Part shown: piece by piece, positions 20,750-29,264 of the stretch
Layout of the letters: every line of letters begins with the position of its first letter
Numbering within the stretch: position 1 is the stretch's first letter
Source of the DNA: Pseudomonas akapageensis
Lineage (GTDB): Bacteria; Pseudomonadota; Gammaproteobacteria; Pseudomonadales; Pseudomonadaceae
DNA length: 64,000 nucleotides
Direction of reading: 5' to 3'
NCBI RefSeq assembly: GCF_011355085.1
Contig: NZ_VXCP01000016.1
Location: forward strand, 62,001-126,000
Position numbers and translations under genes: made by a program
Notes under the pieces: model-generated
Told to the model about the DNA's origin: nothing
Database searches by the model: none
The model's input: the letters and a program-made list of their open reading frames with translations, nothing else

Positions 20750-20779
20750 GCCCGAGCATTTCTGGGCGAATGCTCGGGC
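20750..20779. terminator. Strong hairpin between orphan gene and qor
   Basis: GCCCGAGCATT (20750-20760) pairs perfectly with AATGCTCGGGC (20769-20779) around an 8-base loop, 14 bases after the qor stop on the minus strand. No T run follows on the minus strand; on the plus strand GTGTTTTCT follows. It is likely a 3' end hairpin for qor, but termination is uncertain. Confidence 0.55.
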
Positions 20780-20793
20780 CGTGTTTTCTCGTA

Positions 20794-21771
20794 TCAACGC
20801 ACCTGCACCACAACCTTGCCGACGGCCTTGCGTTGCCCCAGGGAGTCGATCGCTGCGCCAGCGCGCTCAAGTGGATACGTCTGCGATACCAAAGGCTTCA
20901 ATTTCCCTTCGCCATACCAGCTGAACAACTCCTTGAAGTTCGCCGCATTATCGGCCGGCTGACGTTGAGCGAACGAGCCCCAGAACACGCCGATCACCGC
21001 AGCGCCCTTGAGCAGCGCCAGATTCACCGGCAGTTCCGGAATGCGCCCACTGGCGAAACCGACCACCAGCAGGCGACCGTTCCAGGCGATGGAGCGGATA
21101 GCCTGGTCGAACAGGTCGCCGCCGACCGGGTCGTAGATTACATCCGCGCCGTTACCGTCCGTCAGGCGCTTGATTTCGTCCTTGAGGCTGGATTCGCTGT
21201 AGTTGATCAACTCGTCGGCACCCGCGGCCTTGGCCACGGCGAGTTTGTCGGCGCTGCTGGCGGCGGCGATCACCCGCGCACCCATGGCCTTGCCGATTTC
21301 CACGGCGGCCAGGCCAACGCCACCGGAGGCGCCGAGTACCAGCAGGGTTTCACCCGGTTGCAGTTGGCCGCGCTGCTTGAGCGCATGCATGGAGGTGCCA
21401 TAGGTCATGCTAAAGGCTGCGGCCGTGGTGAAATCCATTTGTGGCGGGATCGGCAGGGCGTTGTAGCTCGGTACGGCAACCTGCTCGGCGAAGCTGCCCC
21501 AGCCGGTCAAGGCCATCACCCGGTCGCCCACTTTCAGATGGCTGACCTTTTCGCCCACCGCGCTGACCACGCCTGCGGCTTCACCGCCGGGAGAAAAAGG
21601 GAAGGGCGGCTTGAACTGGTATTTGCCTTCGATGATCAAGGTGTCCGGGAAGTTGACCCCGGCGGCATGTACATCCAGCACAATCTCGTTCTTCTTGGCT
21701 TGAGGGCTGGCGACTTCATCTAGTACCAAGGTCTCGGCCGGACCAAACGCTTTGCACAACACTGCTTTCAT
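20794..21771 (-). CDS. NADPH:quinone oxidoreductase, zinc-free MDR family
   Basis: Protein of 325 residues of the medium-chain dehydrogenase/reductase superfamily, quinone oxidoreductase branch. It has the GroES-like N-domain (AAGVNFPDTLIIEGKYQ) and a Rossmann NADPH site VLGASGGVGLAAV near residue 145; the catalytic zinc cysteine is absent. It probably reduces quinones or enoyl compounds by two electrons. The ATG at 21771 (MKAVLCKAFG) matches the family; an extension of 22 codons upstream is not needed. Confidence 0.9.
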   Translation of the reverse strand: MKAVLCKAFGPAETLVLDEVASPQAKKNEIVLDVHAAGVNFPDTLIIEGKYQFKPPFPFSPGGEAAGVVSAVGEKVSHLKVGDRVMALTGWGSFAEQVAVPSYNALPIPPQMDFTTAAAFSMTYGTSMHALKQRGQLQPGETLLVLGASGGVGLAAVEIGKAMGARVIAAASSADKLAVAKAAGADELINYSESSLKDEIKRLTDGNGADVIYDPVGGDLFDQAIRSIAWNGRLLVVGFASGRIPELPVNLALLKGAAVIGVFWGSFAQRQPADNAANFKELFSWYGEGKLKPLVSQTYPLERAGAAIDSLGQRKAVGKVVVQVR

Positions 21772-21933
21772 CGGGCTATTCCTTTGAAGGTGATGGCCGA
21801 TAAGTGTAGGTAGGCAAGAATTCGGGTCAATGAGCATGTCCGGGCCTGATGCCCTGATATAAGCTCTGGCGTCGCGTTTGCGCCGTGGATCGTGGGCTGG
21901 TCAGGCCGGCGCCAACTGTATGAGGATAGAATT

Positions 21934-22338
21934 GTGAAATCGTGGATCTTGATGTTGCTGGCCCTGTCGTTGCCAATGGCAGTGGTTGCCGAGGAAGAGG
22001 GAGACGGGGCGGCAAAAGTCTCTTATGTGACCCTGAACCCGCCGCTTGTAGGGAATTACGCCCTGGATGGCAGTGCGAAGTTGCGCGTCTATAAAGCCGA
22101 TGTGTCACTGCGAGTGACCGGCGACGAGGCGATGAAAACCGTCCAGCTCCACGAGCCTTTGATCCGCAATCAGCTGGTAGCGCTGTTTTCCCAGCAGACC
22201 GTGGAGTCCATGGGCAATGTCGAGTCCAAGGAAAAGCTGCGCCAGGAAGCGCTGAAGCAGACCCAGCAGGCGCTCAACCAGGAAGAAGGCAAGCCCATCG
22301 TCGAAGACCTGCTCTTCAATAACCTGATCGTGCAGTGA
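21934..22338 (+). CDS. FliL-like exported protein
   Basis: Protein of 134 residues with a signal peptide or anchor (VKSWILMLLALSLPMAVVAEE) and a domain with VTLNPPLVGNYALDG...LRVYKADVSLRV, similar to the periplasmic domain of FliL. FliL supports the flagellar stator, but this copy is outside any flagellar cluster, so a motility role is not implied. The start is GTG at 21934 after GAGGA. The stop abuts the convergent EVE gene's stop. Confidence 0.78.
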   Translation: MKSWILMLLALSLPMAVVAEEEGDGAAKVSYVTLNPPLVGNYALDGSAKLRVYKADVSLRVTGDEAMKTVQLHEPLIRNQLVALFSQQTVESMGNVESKEKLRQEALKQTQQALNQEEGKPIVEDLLFNNLIVQ

Positions 22339-22788
22339 TCAACGTAATGCCAGAACCGCCGCCCATTGTTCGGCGGTGACCGGCATCACGGAAAGCCGGC
22401 TGCCTTTCTGTACCAGCGCCAACTCCGCCAAGGCTGTCTGTTGTTTCAGGTAGCCGAGGCCTAGCACTTTTTTGAAGGTCTCGGCGTGGGTTACGTTCAC
22501 CGCGGTCCAGGGATTTTTTTCGGTGCTGGCCTTGGCGTCGAAGTAAACGCTTTCCGGGTCCAGGGCAGTCGGGTCCGGGTAGGGCGGGCTGTGGATCAGG
22601 GCGATCCCGGCAATGCCGGGTTCCGGGCAGCTGGAGTGATAGAAGAAAAACGCGTCGCCAGGCGCCATGGTTCGAATGAAATTACGCGCCTGATAGTTGC
22701 GCACGCCATCCCAGCGGGCCTCTCCCAAGCGTTCCAGATCCTTGATCGAGAGTTCGTCGGGCTCGGATTTCATCAGCCAATAGGCCAT
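22339..22788 (-). CDS. EVE domain protein
   Basis: Protein of 149 residues with the EVE signature MAYWLMKSEPDE, WDGVRNYQARNF and FFYHSS. The fold is PUA-like and binds modified bases or RNA; bacterial members are conserved but their targets are unsettled. The start is ATG at 22788. Convergent with the FliL-like gene with no gap. Confidence 0.9.
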   Translation of the reverse strand: MAYWLMKSEPDELSIKDLERLGEARWDGVRNYQARNFIRTMAPGDAFFFYHSSCPEPGIAGIALIHSPPYPDPTALDPESVYFDAKASTEKNPWTAVNVTHAETFKKVLGLGYLKQQTALAELALVQKGSRLSVMPVTAEQWAAVLALR

Positions 22789-22985
22789 CTGAATTGTTCC
22801 TTTTTTGAGCATGAAACAACCTGTTTCATGTTTGAAATGGAAACCGACAGTCGGTGCTCGGCAACGTTTGCGTGTCGCTTCGCGTTGTCGGAGAATGCGC
22901 GCATTTTAAGCTTGACGCTGCTGCACGGCCTATAAGAAAAACCGTTGCTGACATCGTGCTTTGTTTGCCTGAAGGGGGGCAATCG

Positions 22986-23123
22986 ATGAATCGCAAACCG
23001 GACTTGTTGTGGATTTTGACCATTTTGTTTGGTCTTGGTGTAGTCACCACCGGCTACGCACAGACGTTGTGGGAGCGTAAGGCCGACGCTCCAATCGAGA
23101 TGACCGCACCCCAGCAGCGCTGA
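22986..23123 (+). CDS. 45-residue single-pass membrane peptide
   Basis: Short gene encoding MNRKPDLLWILTILFGLGVV... with one transmembrane helix (about residues 7-27) and a charged tail ending MTAPQQR. The helix ends in a Tyr-Ala-Gln sequence that could also be read as a signal peptidase site. AAGGGGGG precedes the ATG at a suitable distance, supporting translation. Function unknown. It lies between the EVE gene and the cyclo-ligase gene, both on the other strand. Confidence 0.7.
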   Translation: MNRKPDLLWILTILFGLGVVTTGYAQTLWERKADAPIEMTAPQQR

Positions 23124-23142
23124 ACGTCCTCGGCGATGCCAC

Positions 23143-23763
23143 TCAGTCCAGTGGCATCGCTGGTGCAAGATACCAGCCCTTGTCCGATACCGTGCCTTGC
23201 AGCGGTACGTCCCAACTGGCCTGGGCAAGCCTTTCGACTTTCTGGCATTCGTGTGCCAATCCCAGCAGGACAGGTTTCTTCCAGGCCTTGCGGCGGCTTT
23301 GATAAGCCAGGCTGCGGTCATAGAAACCGCCACCCATGCCCAGGCGTCCGCCAACTTCATCGAAACCGACCAATGGCAGCAGGATCAGGTCCAGTGCCCA
23401 GATGTGCCGTTGCCGTGCGATCGATACATGAGGCTCGAGAATACGAAAGCGATTGGGCCGAAGTTTCTCGCCATGAGCGACGCGCTGGAAGACCATCCTG
23501 GTTCTTGGCCAGGCATTGAGCACCGGCAAATAGGTAGCCTTGCCCCGCCGCTGGGCTTCGCGCAGCAGCAGGCGTGGATCGATTTCACAATCATTGGGCA
23601 GATACAGTGCGATATGTCGCGCCTTGCGAAACAAGGGGTGCTGTGCCAGCTGGCGGTAGAGACCGTGAGCGGCCCGGCGTTGTTCGGCAGGGGTAAGGGC
23701 GCGACGCGCATCGCGAAGCAGGCGACGCAATTGTGGACGAGTGAGCGGCACGGTCTGGGTCAT
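23143..23763 (-). CDS. 5-formyltetrahydrofolate cyclo-ligase
   Basis: Protein of 206 residues that converts 5-formyl-THF to 5,10-methenyl-THF with ATP. It has the basic N-terminus RRLLRDARRAL and the conserved GMGGGFYDR loop near residue 150 that binds phosphate and folate. The start is ATG at 23763. It lies just downstream of 6S RNA, the same arrangement as E. coli ssrS-ygfA, and the two are probably transcribed together. Confidence 0.93.
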   Translation of the reverse strand: MTQTVPLTRPQLRRLLRDARRALTPAEQRRAAHGLYRQLAQHPLFRKARHIALYLPNDCEIDPRLLLREAQRRGKATYLPVLNAWPRTRMVFQRVAHGEKLRPNRFRILEPHVSIARQRHIWALDLILLPLVGFDEVGGRLGMGGGFYDRSLAYQSRRKAWKKPVLLGLAHECQKVERLAQASWDVPLQGTVSDKGWYLAPAMPLD

Positions 23764-23845
23764 GGCGCGATCGATCCTTGGGCGAGTACCACGCACTGGG
23801 TGGCCTCGCAAACACCCGTGCGCAGAAGGCATGGGCAAATAAAAT

Positions 23846-24024
23846 CAGACTCCCCGACGAACCGCTGTCGGTGTAGCCCTTGAACCCGAAAGTTCAAGGT
23901 GGAGATTGCAGGAGGCGTTAAGGCTTTCCGTCAAGCGGACATGCACACCGGCCCCAACGTGCAACCCCCGTGGTTGTGCGTATCGGCTCAGGGACATGAC
24001 CGACTGGCAAGCACTCCAGGGAGC
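23846..24024 (-). ncRNA. ssrS: 6S RNA
   Basis: On the minus strand the segment holds the conserved 6S blocks in order: CGCTCCCTGG near the 5' end, GTCCCTGAGCCGATA, AGCCTTAA, CACCTTGAAC and GGGTTCAAGGGCTACA, and a 3' end GGGGAGTC that pairs back to the 5' CTCCC. Its site between zapA and the formyl-THF cyclo-ligase gene is the classical one. 6S RNA mimics an open promoter and holds sigma70 RNA polymerase in stationary phase. Ends are estimated to within a few bases from the -10 box and the terminal pairing. Confidence 0.94.
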
Positions 24025-24030
24025 GGCGCA

Positions 24031-24036
24031 AGTATA
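24031..24036 (-). promoter_or_regulatory. -10 box of the 6S RNA promoter
   Basis: TATACT on the minus strand, about seven bases before the inferred 5' end of 6S RNA. It sits in the gap after the zapA stop; the -35 region falls within zapA coding sequence and is not a strong match. Confidence 0.6.
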
Positions 24037-24044
24037 CCTGAAAC

Positions 24045-24362
24045 TCAGCTCGATTTTGTACGGTCGTCGGTCGAAAGCGCCAGATCGACGCGTTCGAGCA
24101 AGTCGCGCACCTGTTCACGGGTCGAACTGCTGGCCTGGACGTCGGGCTGATCGTGCTTGTGCAGCAGGTCGTGGGTAATGTTCAAGGCAGCCATCACGGC
24201 GATGCGGTCGGCACCGATGACTTTGCCGCTGCTACGGATTTCACGCATCTTGCCGTCGAGATAACGGGCGGCACTCACCAGGTTGCTGCGTTCTTCCGGT
24301 GGGCAGATGATCGAATATTCTTTATCGAGGATCTGTACGGTGACGCTATTGCTTGAACTCAT
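24045..24362 (-). CDS. zapA: Cell division protein ZapA
   Basis: Protein of 105 residues beginning MSSSNSVTVQILDKEYSI with the conserved CPPEE segment, followed by a helical dimerisation region. ZapA crosslinks FtsZ protofilaments at midcell. Its ATG overlaps the stop of the upstream coiled-coil gene, so they form a coupled pair. 6S RNA starts 20 bases after its stop. Confidence 0.93.
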   Translation of the reverse strand: MSSSNSVTVQILDKEYSIICPPEERSNLVSAARYLDGKMREIRSSGKVIGADRIAVMAALNITHDLLHKHDQPDVQASSSTREQVRDLLERVDLALSTDDRTKSS

Positions 24363-24568
24363 GAGTCTTGCTCCAGGGCCTTGAGGCGCGAAATCATCGA
24401 TTCGACCTTACGCCGGGCGATTTCGTTTTTTTCTATGAGGTGTGCGCGCTCCTCGCGCCAGGACTTTTCCTGAGCTATTAGGAGTCCGTTTTGCCGTTTT
24501 AGTTGCTCGACTCGATCAATCAGCAGTTCGAGTCGGCCCATCAGCGCTTGCAGCTCGGTCTCTTGCAT
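24359..24568 (-). CDS. TIGR02449 family coiled-coil protein (ZapB-like position)
   Basis: Protein of 69 residues that is nearly all one heptad coiled coil (LMGRLELLIDRVEQLKRQNG...). It belongs to TIGR02449, which is always adjacent to zapA in pseudomonads and resembles ZapB in size and shape, so a role in the Z-ring is likely. ATG 24568 (MQETELQAL) is the family start; the open frame upstream is low-complexity and not supported. Confidence 0.82.
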   Translation of the reverse strand: MQETELQALMGRLELLIDRVEQLKRQNGLLIAQEKSWREERAHLIEKNEIARRKVESMISRLKALEQDS

Positions 24569-24752
24569 TGGTTCCCACTCGATTCGATCTGACAGGAGGT
24601 TGCTGGCCCGATCCCGCGGTGGCCCTCTAGACCTGCGATTCTTGCACCCATAAGTTGCCGAGTTGGCCGCGTCGATAGTCTTGGCGCGCCTGCCGGTGCT
24701 AGGATACAAGGTCTTCATTCTAGTCATTGCGCCGCTTGGCGCCTAGTTGCCC

Positions 24753-25313
24753 ATGCCTATTCAAAACTCGCCGTACACCGCTTTTGCCGCATTGCTTTCC
24801 AGCAGTGGCCACCCTGTCACCCCTGCCGAACTGCACGGGCTGTTGCTCGGCCGCAGCTGCGCCGGCGCAGGCTTCGATGTCGACGGCTGGCTGGCTGACG
24901 CCGCAGAATTGCTCGAAAACGAGCCAAAGGACAACGTTCGCAATGCTTTGATCGGCCTGCAAGAGATGGTCAAGGGCGAGCTTACCGGTGACGACATGGC
25001 TGTGGTCCTGTTGTTGCCGTCCGATGACGCGCCGCTCACCGAGCGTGCTGCAGCCTTGGGCCAATGGTGCCAGGGGTTCCTCACAGGCTTTGGCTTGAAT
25101 ACCCCCGACAAAAGCGCCCTGAGCAGCGAAGCCAACGAAGTGCTGCAGGATCTGGCCGCCATTTCCCAGGTACAGGATGCCCTGGAAGAGTCCGATGATG
25201 GCGAAAGCGACTATATGGAAGTCATGGAATACCTGCGCGTGGCGCCACTGTTGCTCTTCACCGAGCTGAACAAGGGTGTTGAAACCGCGCCGGCGAAACC
25301 TTCCCTGCATTGA
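24753..25313 (+). CDS. ygfB: UPF0149 family protein YgfB
   Basis: Protein of 186 residues, acidic, with [16 protein letters not shown] and a C-terminal [14 protein letters not shown] helix typical of YecA/YgfB UPF0149 proteins. In P. aeruginosa YgfB represses part of the AlpA pathway and so affects beta-lactam tolerance; whether this holds here is unknown. ATG 24753 is used. It is the first gene of a four-gene group with pepP, ubiH and ubiI and is divergent from the zapA pair. Confidence 0.88.
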   Translation: MPIQNSPYTAFAALLSSSGHPVTPAELHGLLLGRSCAGAGFDVDGWLADAAELLENEPKDNVRNALIGLQEMVKGELTGDDMAVVLLLPSDDAPLTERAAALGQWCQGFLTGFGLNTPDKSALSSEANEVLQDLAAISQVQDALEESDDGESDYMEVMEYLRVAPLLLFTELNKGVETAPAKPSLH

Positions 25314-25333
25314 TCAATGGACTCCCTCTGCCC

Positions 25334-26668
25334 ATGACCCACATCCCGAAGTCGGAATACGCCCGTCGACGCAAGGCACTGATGGCACAGATGGAGCCCA
25401 ACAGCATCGCCATCCTGCCTGCCGCCGCGGTGTTCATTCGCAACCGCGACGTCGAACACGTCTATCGCCAGGACAGTGACTTTCAGTACCTGAGCGGCTT
25501 TCCCGAGCCGGAGGCGGTGATCGCCCTGATTCCCGGCCGCGAGCACGGCGAATACGTGTTGTTCTGCCGCGAGCGCAATCCGGAGCGCGAGCTGTGGGAC
25601 GGTCTTCGCGCCGGCCAGGAAGGTGCGATCCGCGATTTTGGCGCCGACGATGCCTTTCCGATCGCTGATATCGACGACATCCTGCCGGGCCTGATCGAAG
25701 GCCGTGACCGGGTCTATTCAGCGATGGGCAGCAATGCCGAATTCGACCGGCACCTGATGGACTGGATCAACGTGATCCGCTCCAAGGCGCGCATGGGGGC
25801 GCAGCCGCCCAACGAGTTCGTTGCACTCAGTCACCTGCTGCATGACATGCGCCTGTACAAATCTGCAGCCGAAGTGAAGGTGATGCGCGAAGCGGCAGCG
25901 ATCTCGGCGCGTGCCCATGTGCGTGCCATGCAGGCCAGTCGTGCCGGTTTGCACGAATTCAGCCTCGAAGCGGAGCTGGATTACGAATTTCGCAAAAGCG
26001 GAGCGAAGATGCCGGCCTACGGCTCGATCGTGGCGGCGGGCCGCAACGCCTGCATTCTCCACTACCAGGAGAACGACGCGTTGCTCAAGGACGGCGACCT
26101 GGTTTTGATCGATGCCGGTTGCGAGATCGACTGCTACGCCAGCGACATCACCCGTACTTTTCCGGTCAACGGCAAGTTTTCGCCCGAACAGAAGGCGATT
26201 TACGAGCTTGTGCTCAAAGCCCAGGAGGCGGCTTTCGCGGCCATCGCCCCCGGCAAGCACTGGAACCAGGCTCACGAGGCGACCGTGCAAGTCATCACCG
26301 AAGGGCTGGTGAACCTGGGGTTGCTGCAGGGCGACGTGCAGGAACTGATCGCCAGCGAAGCCTACCGGGCGTTTTACATGCACCGTGCCGGGCACTGGCT
26401 GGGCATGGATGTGCACGATGTGGGCGACTACAAGGTCGGTGGCGAATGGCGGGTTCTTGAACCGGGCATGTCCCTGACCGTTGAACCGGGCATTTACATC
26501 GCACCGGATAACCAGAACGTCGCGAAAAAGTGGCGTGGCATTGGTGTACGCATCGAGGATGACGTAGTGGTAACCAAACAAGGGTGCGAAATCCTGACTC
26601 ATGGCGTACCGAAAACGGTCGCCGAAATCGAAGCCTTGATGGCTGCCGCGCGAACCCAAGCGGCATGA
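25334..26668 (+). CDS. pepP: Xaa-Pro aminopeptidase P
   Basis: Protein of 444 residues, cytoplasmic, that removes the N-terminal residue before proline. An N-terminal domain (residues 1-170) precedes the pita-bread metallopeptidase fold, which shows the metal ligands in order: LIDAGCEID and DITRTFPV (two Asp), HRAGHWLGMDVHD (His), TVEPGIYI and RIEDDV (two Glu). The start is ATG at 25334 (MTHIPKSEYARRR). Its stop overlaps the ubiH start (ATGA). Confidence 0.95.
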   Translation: MTHIPKSEYARRRKALMAQMEPNSIAILPAAAVFIRNRDVEHVYRQDSDFQYLSGFPEPEAVIALIPGREHGEYVLFCRERNPERELWDGLRAGQEGAIRDFGADDAFPIADIDDILPGLIEGRDRVYSAMGSNAEFDRHLMDWINVIRSKARMGAQPPNEFVALSHLLHDMRLYKSAAEVKVMREAAAISARAHVRAMQASRAGLHEFSLEAELDYEFRKSGAKMPAYGSIVAAGRNACILHYQENDALLKDGDLVLIDAGCEIDCYASDITRTFPVNGKFSPEQKAIYELVLKAQEAAFAAIAPGKHWNQAHEATVQVITEGLVNLGLLQGDVQELIASEAYRAFYMHRAGHWLGMDVHDVGDYKVGGEWRVLEPGMSLTVEPGIYIAPDNQNVAKKWRGIGVRIEDDVVVTKQGCEILTHGVPKTVAEIEALMAAARTQAA

Positions 26669-27858
26669 ACCGGGTCAATCTGGCAATCATCGGTGGCGGC
26701 CTGGTTGGCGCGAGCCTGGCCCTGGCCCTGCAAAGCGGCGCCAAGGCGCGCGGCTGGAAGATCACCCTGATCGAGCCCTTCGCTCCCGGCGACACTTTTC
26801 AGCCCAGTTACGATGCCCGATCTTCGGCATTGTCGTTTGGTACCCGGCAAATCTACGAGCGTCTGGGGTTGTGGCAGCAGATCAGCCGCCGCGCCGAACC
26901 CATCCGCCAGATCCAGGTGTCCGATCGTGGGCGCTTTGGCGCAACCCGCCTGACCGCGATTGAAGAAGGCGTTCCAGCGCTCGGCTATGTGGTGGAAAAC
27001 GCCTGGCTTGGCCAATGCCTGTGGCAGGGCCTGGATCATGATGTGGTCAGTTGGCGATGCCCGGCTGAAGTCACGCAGATGCAGGCGCTGGAGGACGGTT
27101 ACCGTCTGTCGCTCAATGACGACACGATCCTGGATTGCGATCTGGCCGTGCTGGCCGATGGGGGCCGCTCCGGCCTGCGCGAACAATTGGGTATTCACGT
27201 CCGGCAACGGCCCTACCACCAGAGTGCGCTGATCGCCAACATCACACCGAGCGAAACGCATTGCGGCCAAGCCTTCGAACGCTTCACCGAAGACGGCCCG
27301 ATGGCCCTGCTGCCGCTGCCGGAGAATCGTTGCGCACTGGTCTGGACCCGAATCGGGATGGACGCCAAACGCCTCGCCGAGATCGACGAGCGCAGTTTCC
27401 TCAGTGAGTTGCAGGGCGTATTCGGTTTTCGGCTTGGTGCCTTGCGCCAGGTTGGTGCCCGGCATCTGTACCCGCTGGCACTGATTGAGGCGCAGGAACA
27501 GGTGAGGTCGCATCTGGTGGTGCTGGGCAACGCCGCGCACAGCTTGCACCCGATCGCCGGGCAAGGGTTCAACCTGTCCCTGCGTGACGTGCAGTCGCTG
27601 GCCGATGCCTTGCTGGCCGGGCCGCCGACACCGGGTGACTTTGCCACGCTGCAGGCCTACCGCGAGCGTCAACGGCTGGACCAGAATCTGACGGTGGGCT
27701 TCTCCGACCAGGTGACCCGGCTATTCGGATCATCGCAACCACTGCTTGCTACCGGTCGCAACCTGGGCTTGCTCGGCCTCGATCTGCTGCCACCGGCCAA
27801 GCGCTGGTTCGCCCGCCAGGCCATGGGCCTGGGCACCCGCCCGGACCAACAGGGTTGA
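26665..27858 (+). CDS. ubiH: 2-octaprenyl-6-methoxyphenol hydroxylase UbiH
   Basis: Protein of 397 residues, flavoprotein monooxygenase of ubiquinone synthesis. FAD motifs are present: GGGLVGASLA at the N-terminus, a central LADGGRSGLR (DG motif), and GNAAHSLHPIAGQGFNLSLRD near the C-terminus. It hydroxylates the ring at C1 in the UbiH/UbiI/UbiF set. ATG 26665 overlaps the pepP stop, so translation is coupled. Confidence 0.94.
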   Translation: MNRVNLAIIGGGLVGASLALALQSGAKARGWKITLIEPFAPGDTFQPSYDARSSALSFGTRQIYERLGLWQQISRRAEPIRQIQVSDRGRFGATRLTAIEEGVPALGYVVENAWLGQCLWQGLDHDVVSWRCPAEVTQMQALEDGYRLSLNDDTILDCDLAVLADGGRSGLREQLGIHVRQRPYHQSALIANITPSETHCGQAFERFTEDGPMALLPLPENRCALVWTRIGMDAKRLAEIDERSFLSELQGVFGFRLGALRQVGARHLYPLALIEAQEQVRSHLVVLGNAAHSLHPIAGQGFNLSLRDVQSLADALLAGPPTPGDFATLQAYRERQRLDQNLTVGFSDQVTRLFGSSQPLLATGRNLGLLGLDLLPPAKRWFARQAMGLGTRPDQQG

Positions 27859-27860
27859 AC

Positions 27861-27935
27861 ATGGTAACCACGGACAAACCGCGGCTCGACAACACCATTA
27901 ACCTGCGGCTCAAGCCGCAAGCGAGACAGGCTTAA
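27861..27935 (+). CDS. Possible 24-residue ORF between ubiH and ubiI
   Basis: ATG 27861 starts two bases after the ubiH stop and the frame ends at TAA 27933-27935, two bases before the ubiI start, encoding MVTTDKPRLDNTI.... It fills the gap almost exactly and a GCGGC/GCCGC hairpin sits in its second half. It may be a coupling leader, a relic of a lost gene, or chance. There is no good ribosome binding site of its own. Confidence 0.25.
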   Translation: MVTTDKPRLDNTINLRLKPQARQA

Positions 27936-27937
27936 GC

Positions 27938-29161
27938 ATGGACATGCGCGCAGATTTGTTGATCGTCGGTGCCGGAATGGTTGGCAGCGCCCTGGCGCTG
28001 GCACTGCAGCACAGTGGCCTGGAGATTCTCGTGCTCGACGGTAGCCCGCTGAGCGTCAAGGCCTTCGATCCGCAGGCCCCTTTCGAGCCTCGGGTCAGCG
28101 CCTTGTCGGCGGCCAGCCAGCGTATTCTCGAGCGCCTGGGGGCCTGGGAAGGCATGCAGGAGCGTCGTGTCAGCCCTTATGCAGACATGCGCGTCTGGGA
28201 TGGCAGCGGCACCGGGCAGATCCACTTCTCGGCCGCCAGCGTGCATGCCGATGTGCTGGGGCATATCGTCGAAAACCGGGTCGTCCAGGATGGATTGCTG
28301 GAACGTCTCCACGACAGTGAAATCGGCTTGCTGGCCAACGCCCGGCTGGAGCAGATGCGTCGTTCCGGCGACGAGTGGCTGCTGACCCTGGCCGATGGCC
28401 GGACCTTGCGCGCGCCGCTGGTGATTGCTGCCGACGGTGCCAATTCGGCCGTGCGCCGCCTGACGGGGTGCGAGACCCGTGAGTGGGACTATTTGCATCA
28501 TGCCCTGGTGACCAGCGTACGCTGTGAGGGGCCTCACCAGCGTACGGCCTGGCAGCGGTTCACCGATGACGGCCCGCTGGCCTTTCTGCCGTTGCTACGC
28601 GATGGCCACCAAGACTGGTGCTCGATCGTCTGGTCGACGACCCCGGGCGAGGCTGAACGCTTGATGGCCCTGGGCAACGAAGCATTTTGCCGTGAGCTGG
28701 AAAGGGCCTTCGAAGGGCGACTGGGCGCAGTACTCGAGGCCGACCCTCGGGTTTGCGTGCCACTGCGTCAGCGGCATGCCAAGCGCTATGTGGCCGAAGG
28801 CCTGGCCTTGATCGGCGATGCGGCGCACACCATCCACCCGCTGGCCGGGCAGGGGGTCAACCTGGGCTTTCTCGATGCCGCGGTGCTGGCAGAAGAGCTG
28901 CAGCATGCGCTCGAGCGCGGTGAGCGTCTGGCCGATGTGCGGGTGTTGAGCCGTTACGAGCGTCGCCGCATGCCCCACAACCTCGCCCTGATGGCTGCAA
29001 TGGAGGGCTTCGAACGGCTGTTTCAGGCCGATCCACTACCCGTGCGCTGGTTGCGCAACAGTGGCCTGAAATGGGTCGAGCAACTGCCTGAAGCCAAGGC
29101 CGTATTCGTGCGCCAGGCCTTGGGTTTGAGTGGCGATCTGCCGGAGTTGGCCAAGCCCTGA
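27938..29161 (+). CDS. ubiI: UbiH/UbiF/VisC family hydroxylase (UbiI-like)
   Basis: Protein of 407 residues, a paralogue of the preceding UbiH, with LIVGAGMVGSALALAL, AADGANSAVRR and GDAAHTIHPLAGQGVNLGF motifs. The last motif is the UbiH/COQ6 family signature. It most likely hydroxylates C5 of the quinone ring (UbiI/VisC); assignment between UbiI and UbiF cannot be made from sequence alone. It ends the ygfB-pepP-ubiH-ubiI group. Confidence 0.88.
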   Translation: MDMRADLLIVGAGMVGSALALALQHSGLEILVLDGSPLSVKAFDPQAPFEPRVSALSAASQRILERLGAWEGMQERRVSPYADMRVWDGSGTGQIHFSAASVHADVLGHIVENRVVQDGLLERLHDSEIGLLANARLEQMRRSGDEWLLTLADGRTLRAPLVIAADGANSAVRRLTGCETREWDYLHHALVTSVRCEGPHQRTAWQRFTDDGPLAFLPLLRDGHQDWCSIVWSTTPGEAERLMALGNEAFCRELERAFEGRLGAVLEADPRVCVPLRQRHAKRYVAEGLALIGDAAHTIHPLAGQGVNLGFLDAAVLAEELQHALERGERLADVRVLSRYERRRMPHNLALMAAMEGFERLFQADPLPVRWLRNSGLKWVEQLPEAKAVFVRQALGLSGDLPELAKP

Positions 29162-29264
29162 CGGGCTGTGCAACATCTGGTAACTCCTCGATTTCGAGTT
29201 CGGTTGAGATGGCAAATGTGAACCACTACCATTTCGCCTTTCATTCGATATCGAGGACTGCCCG

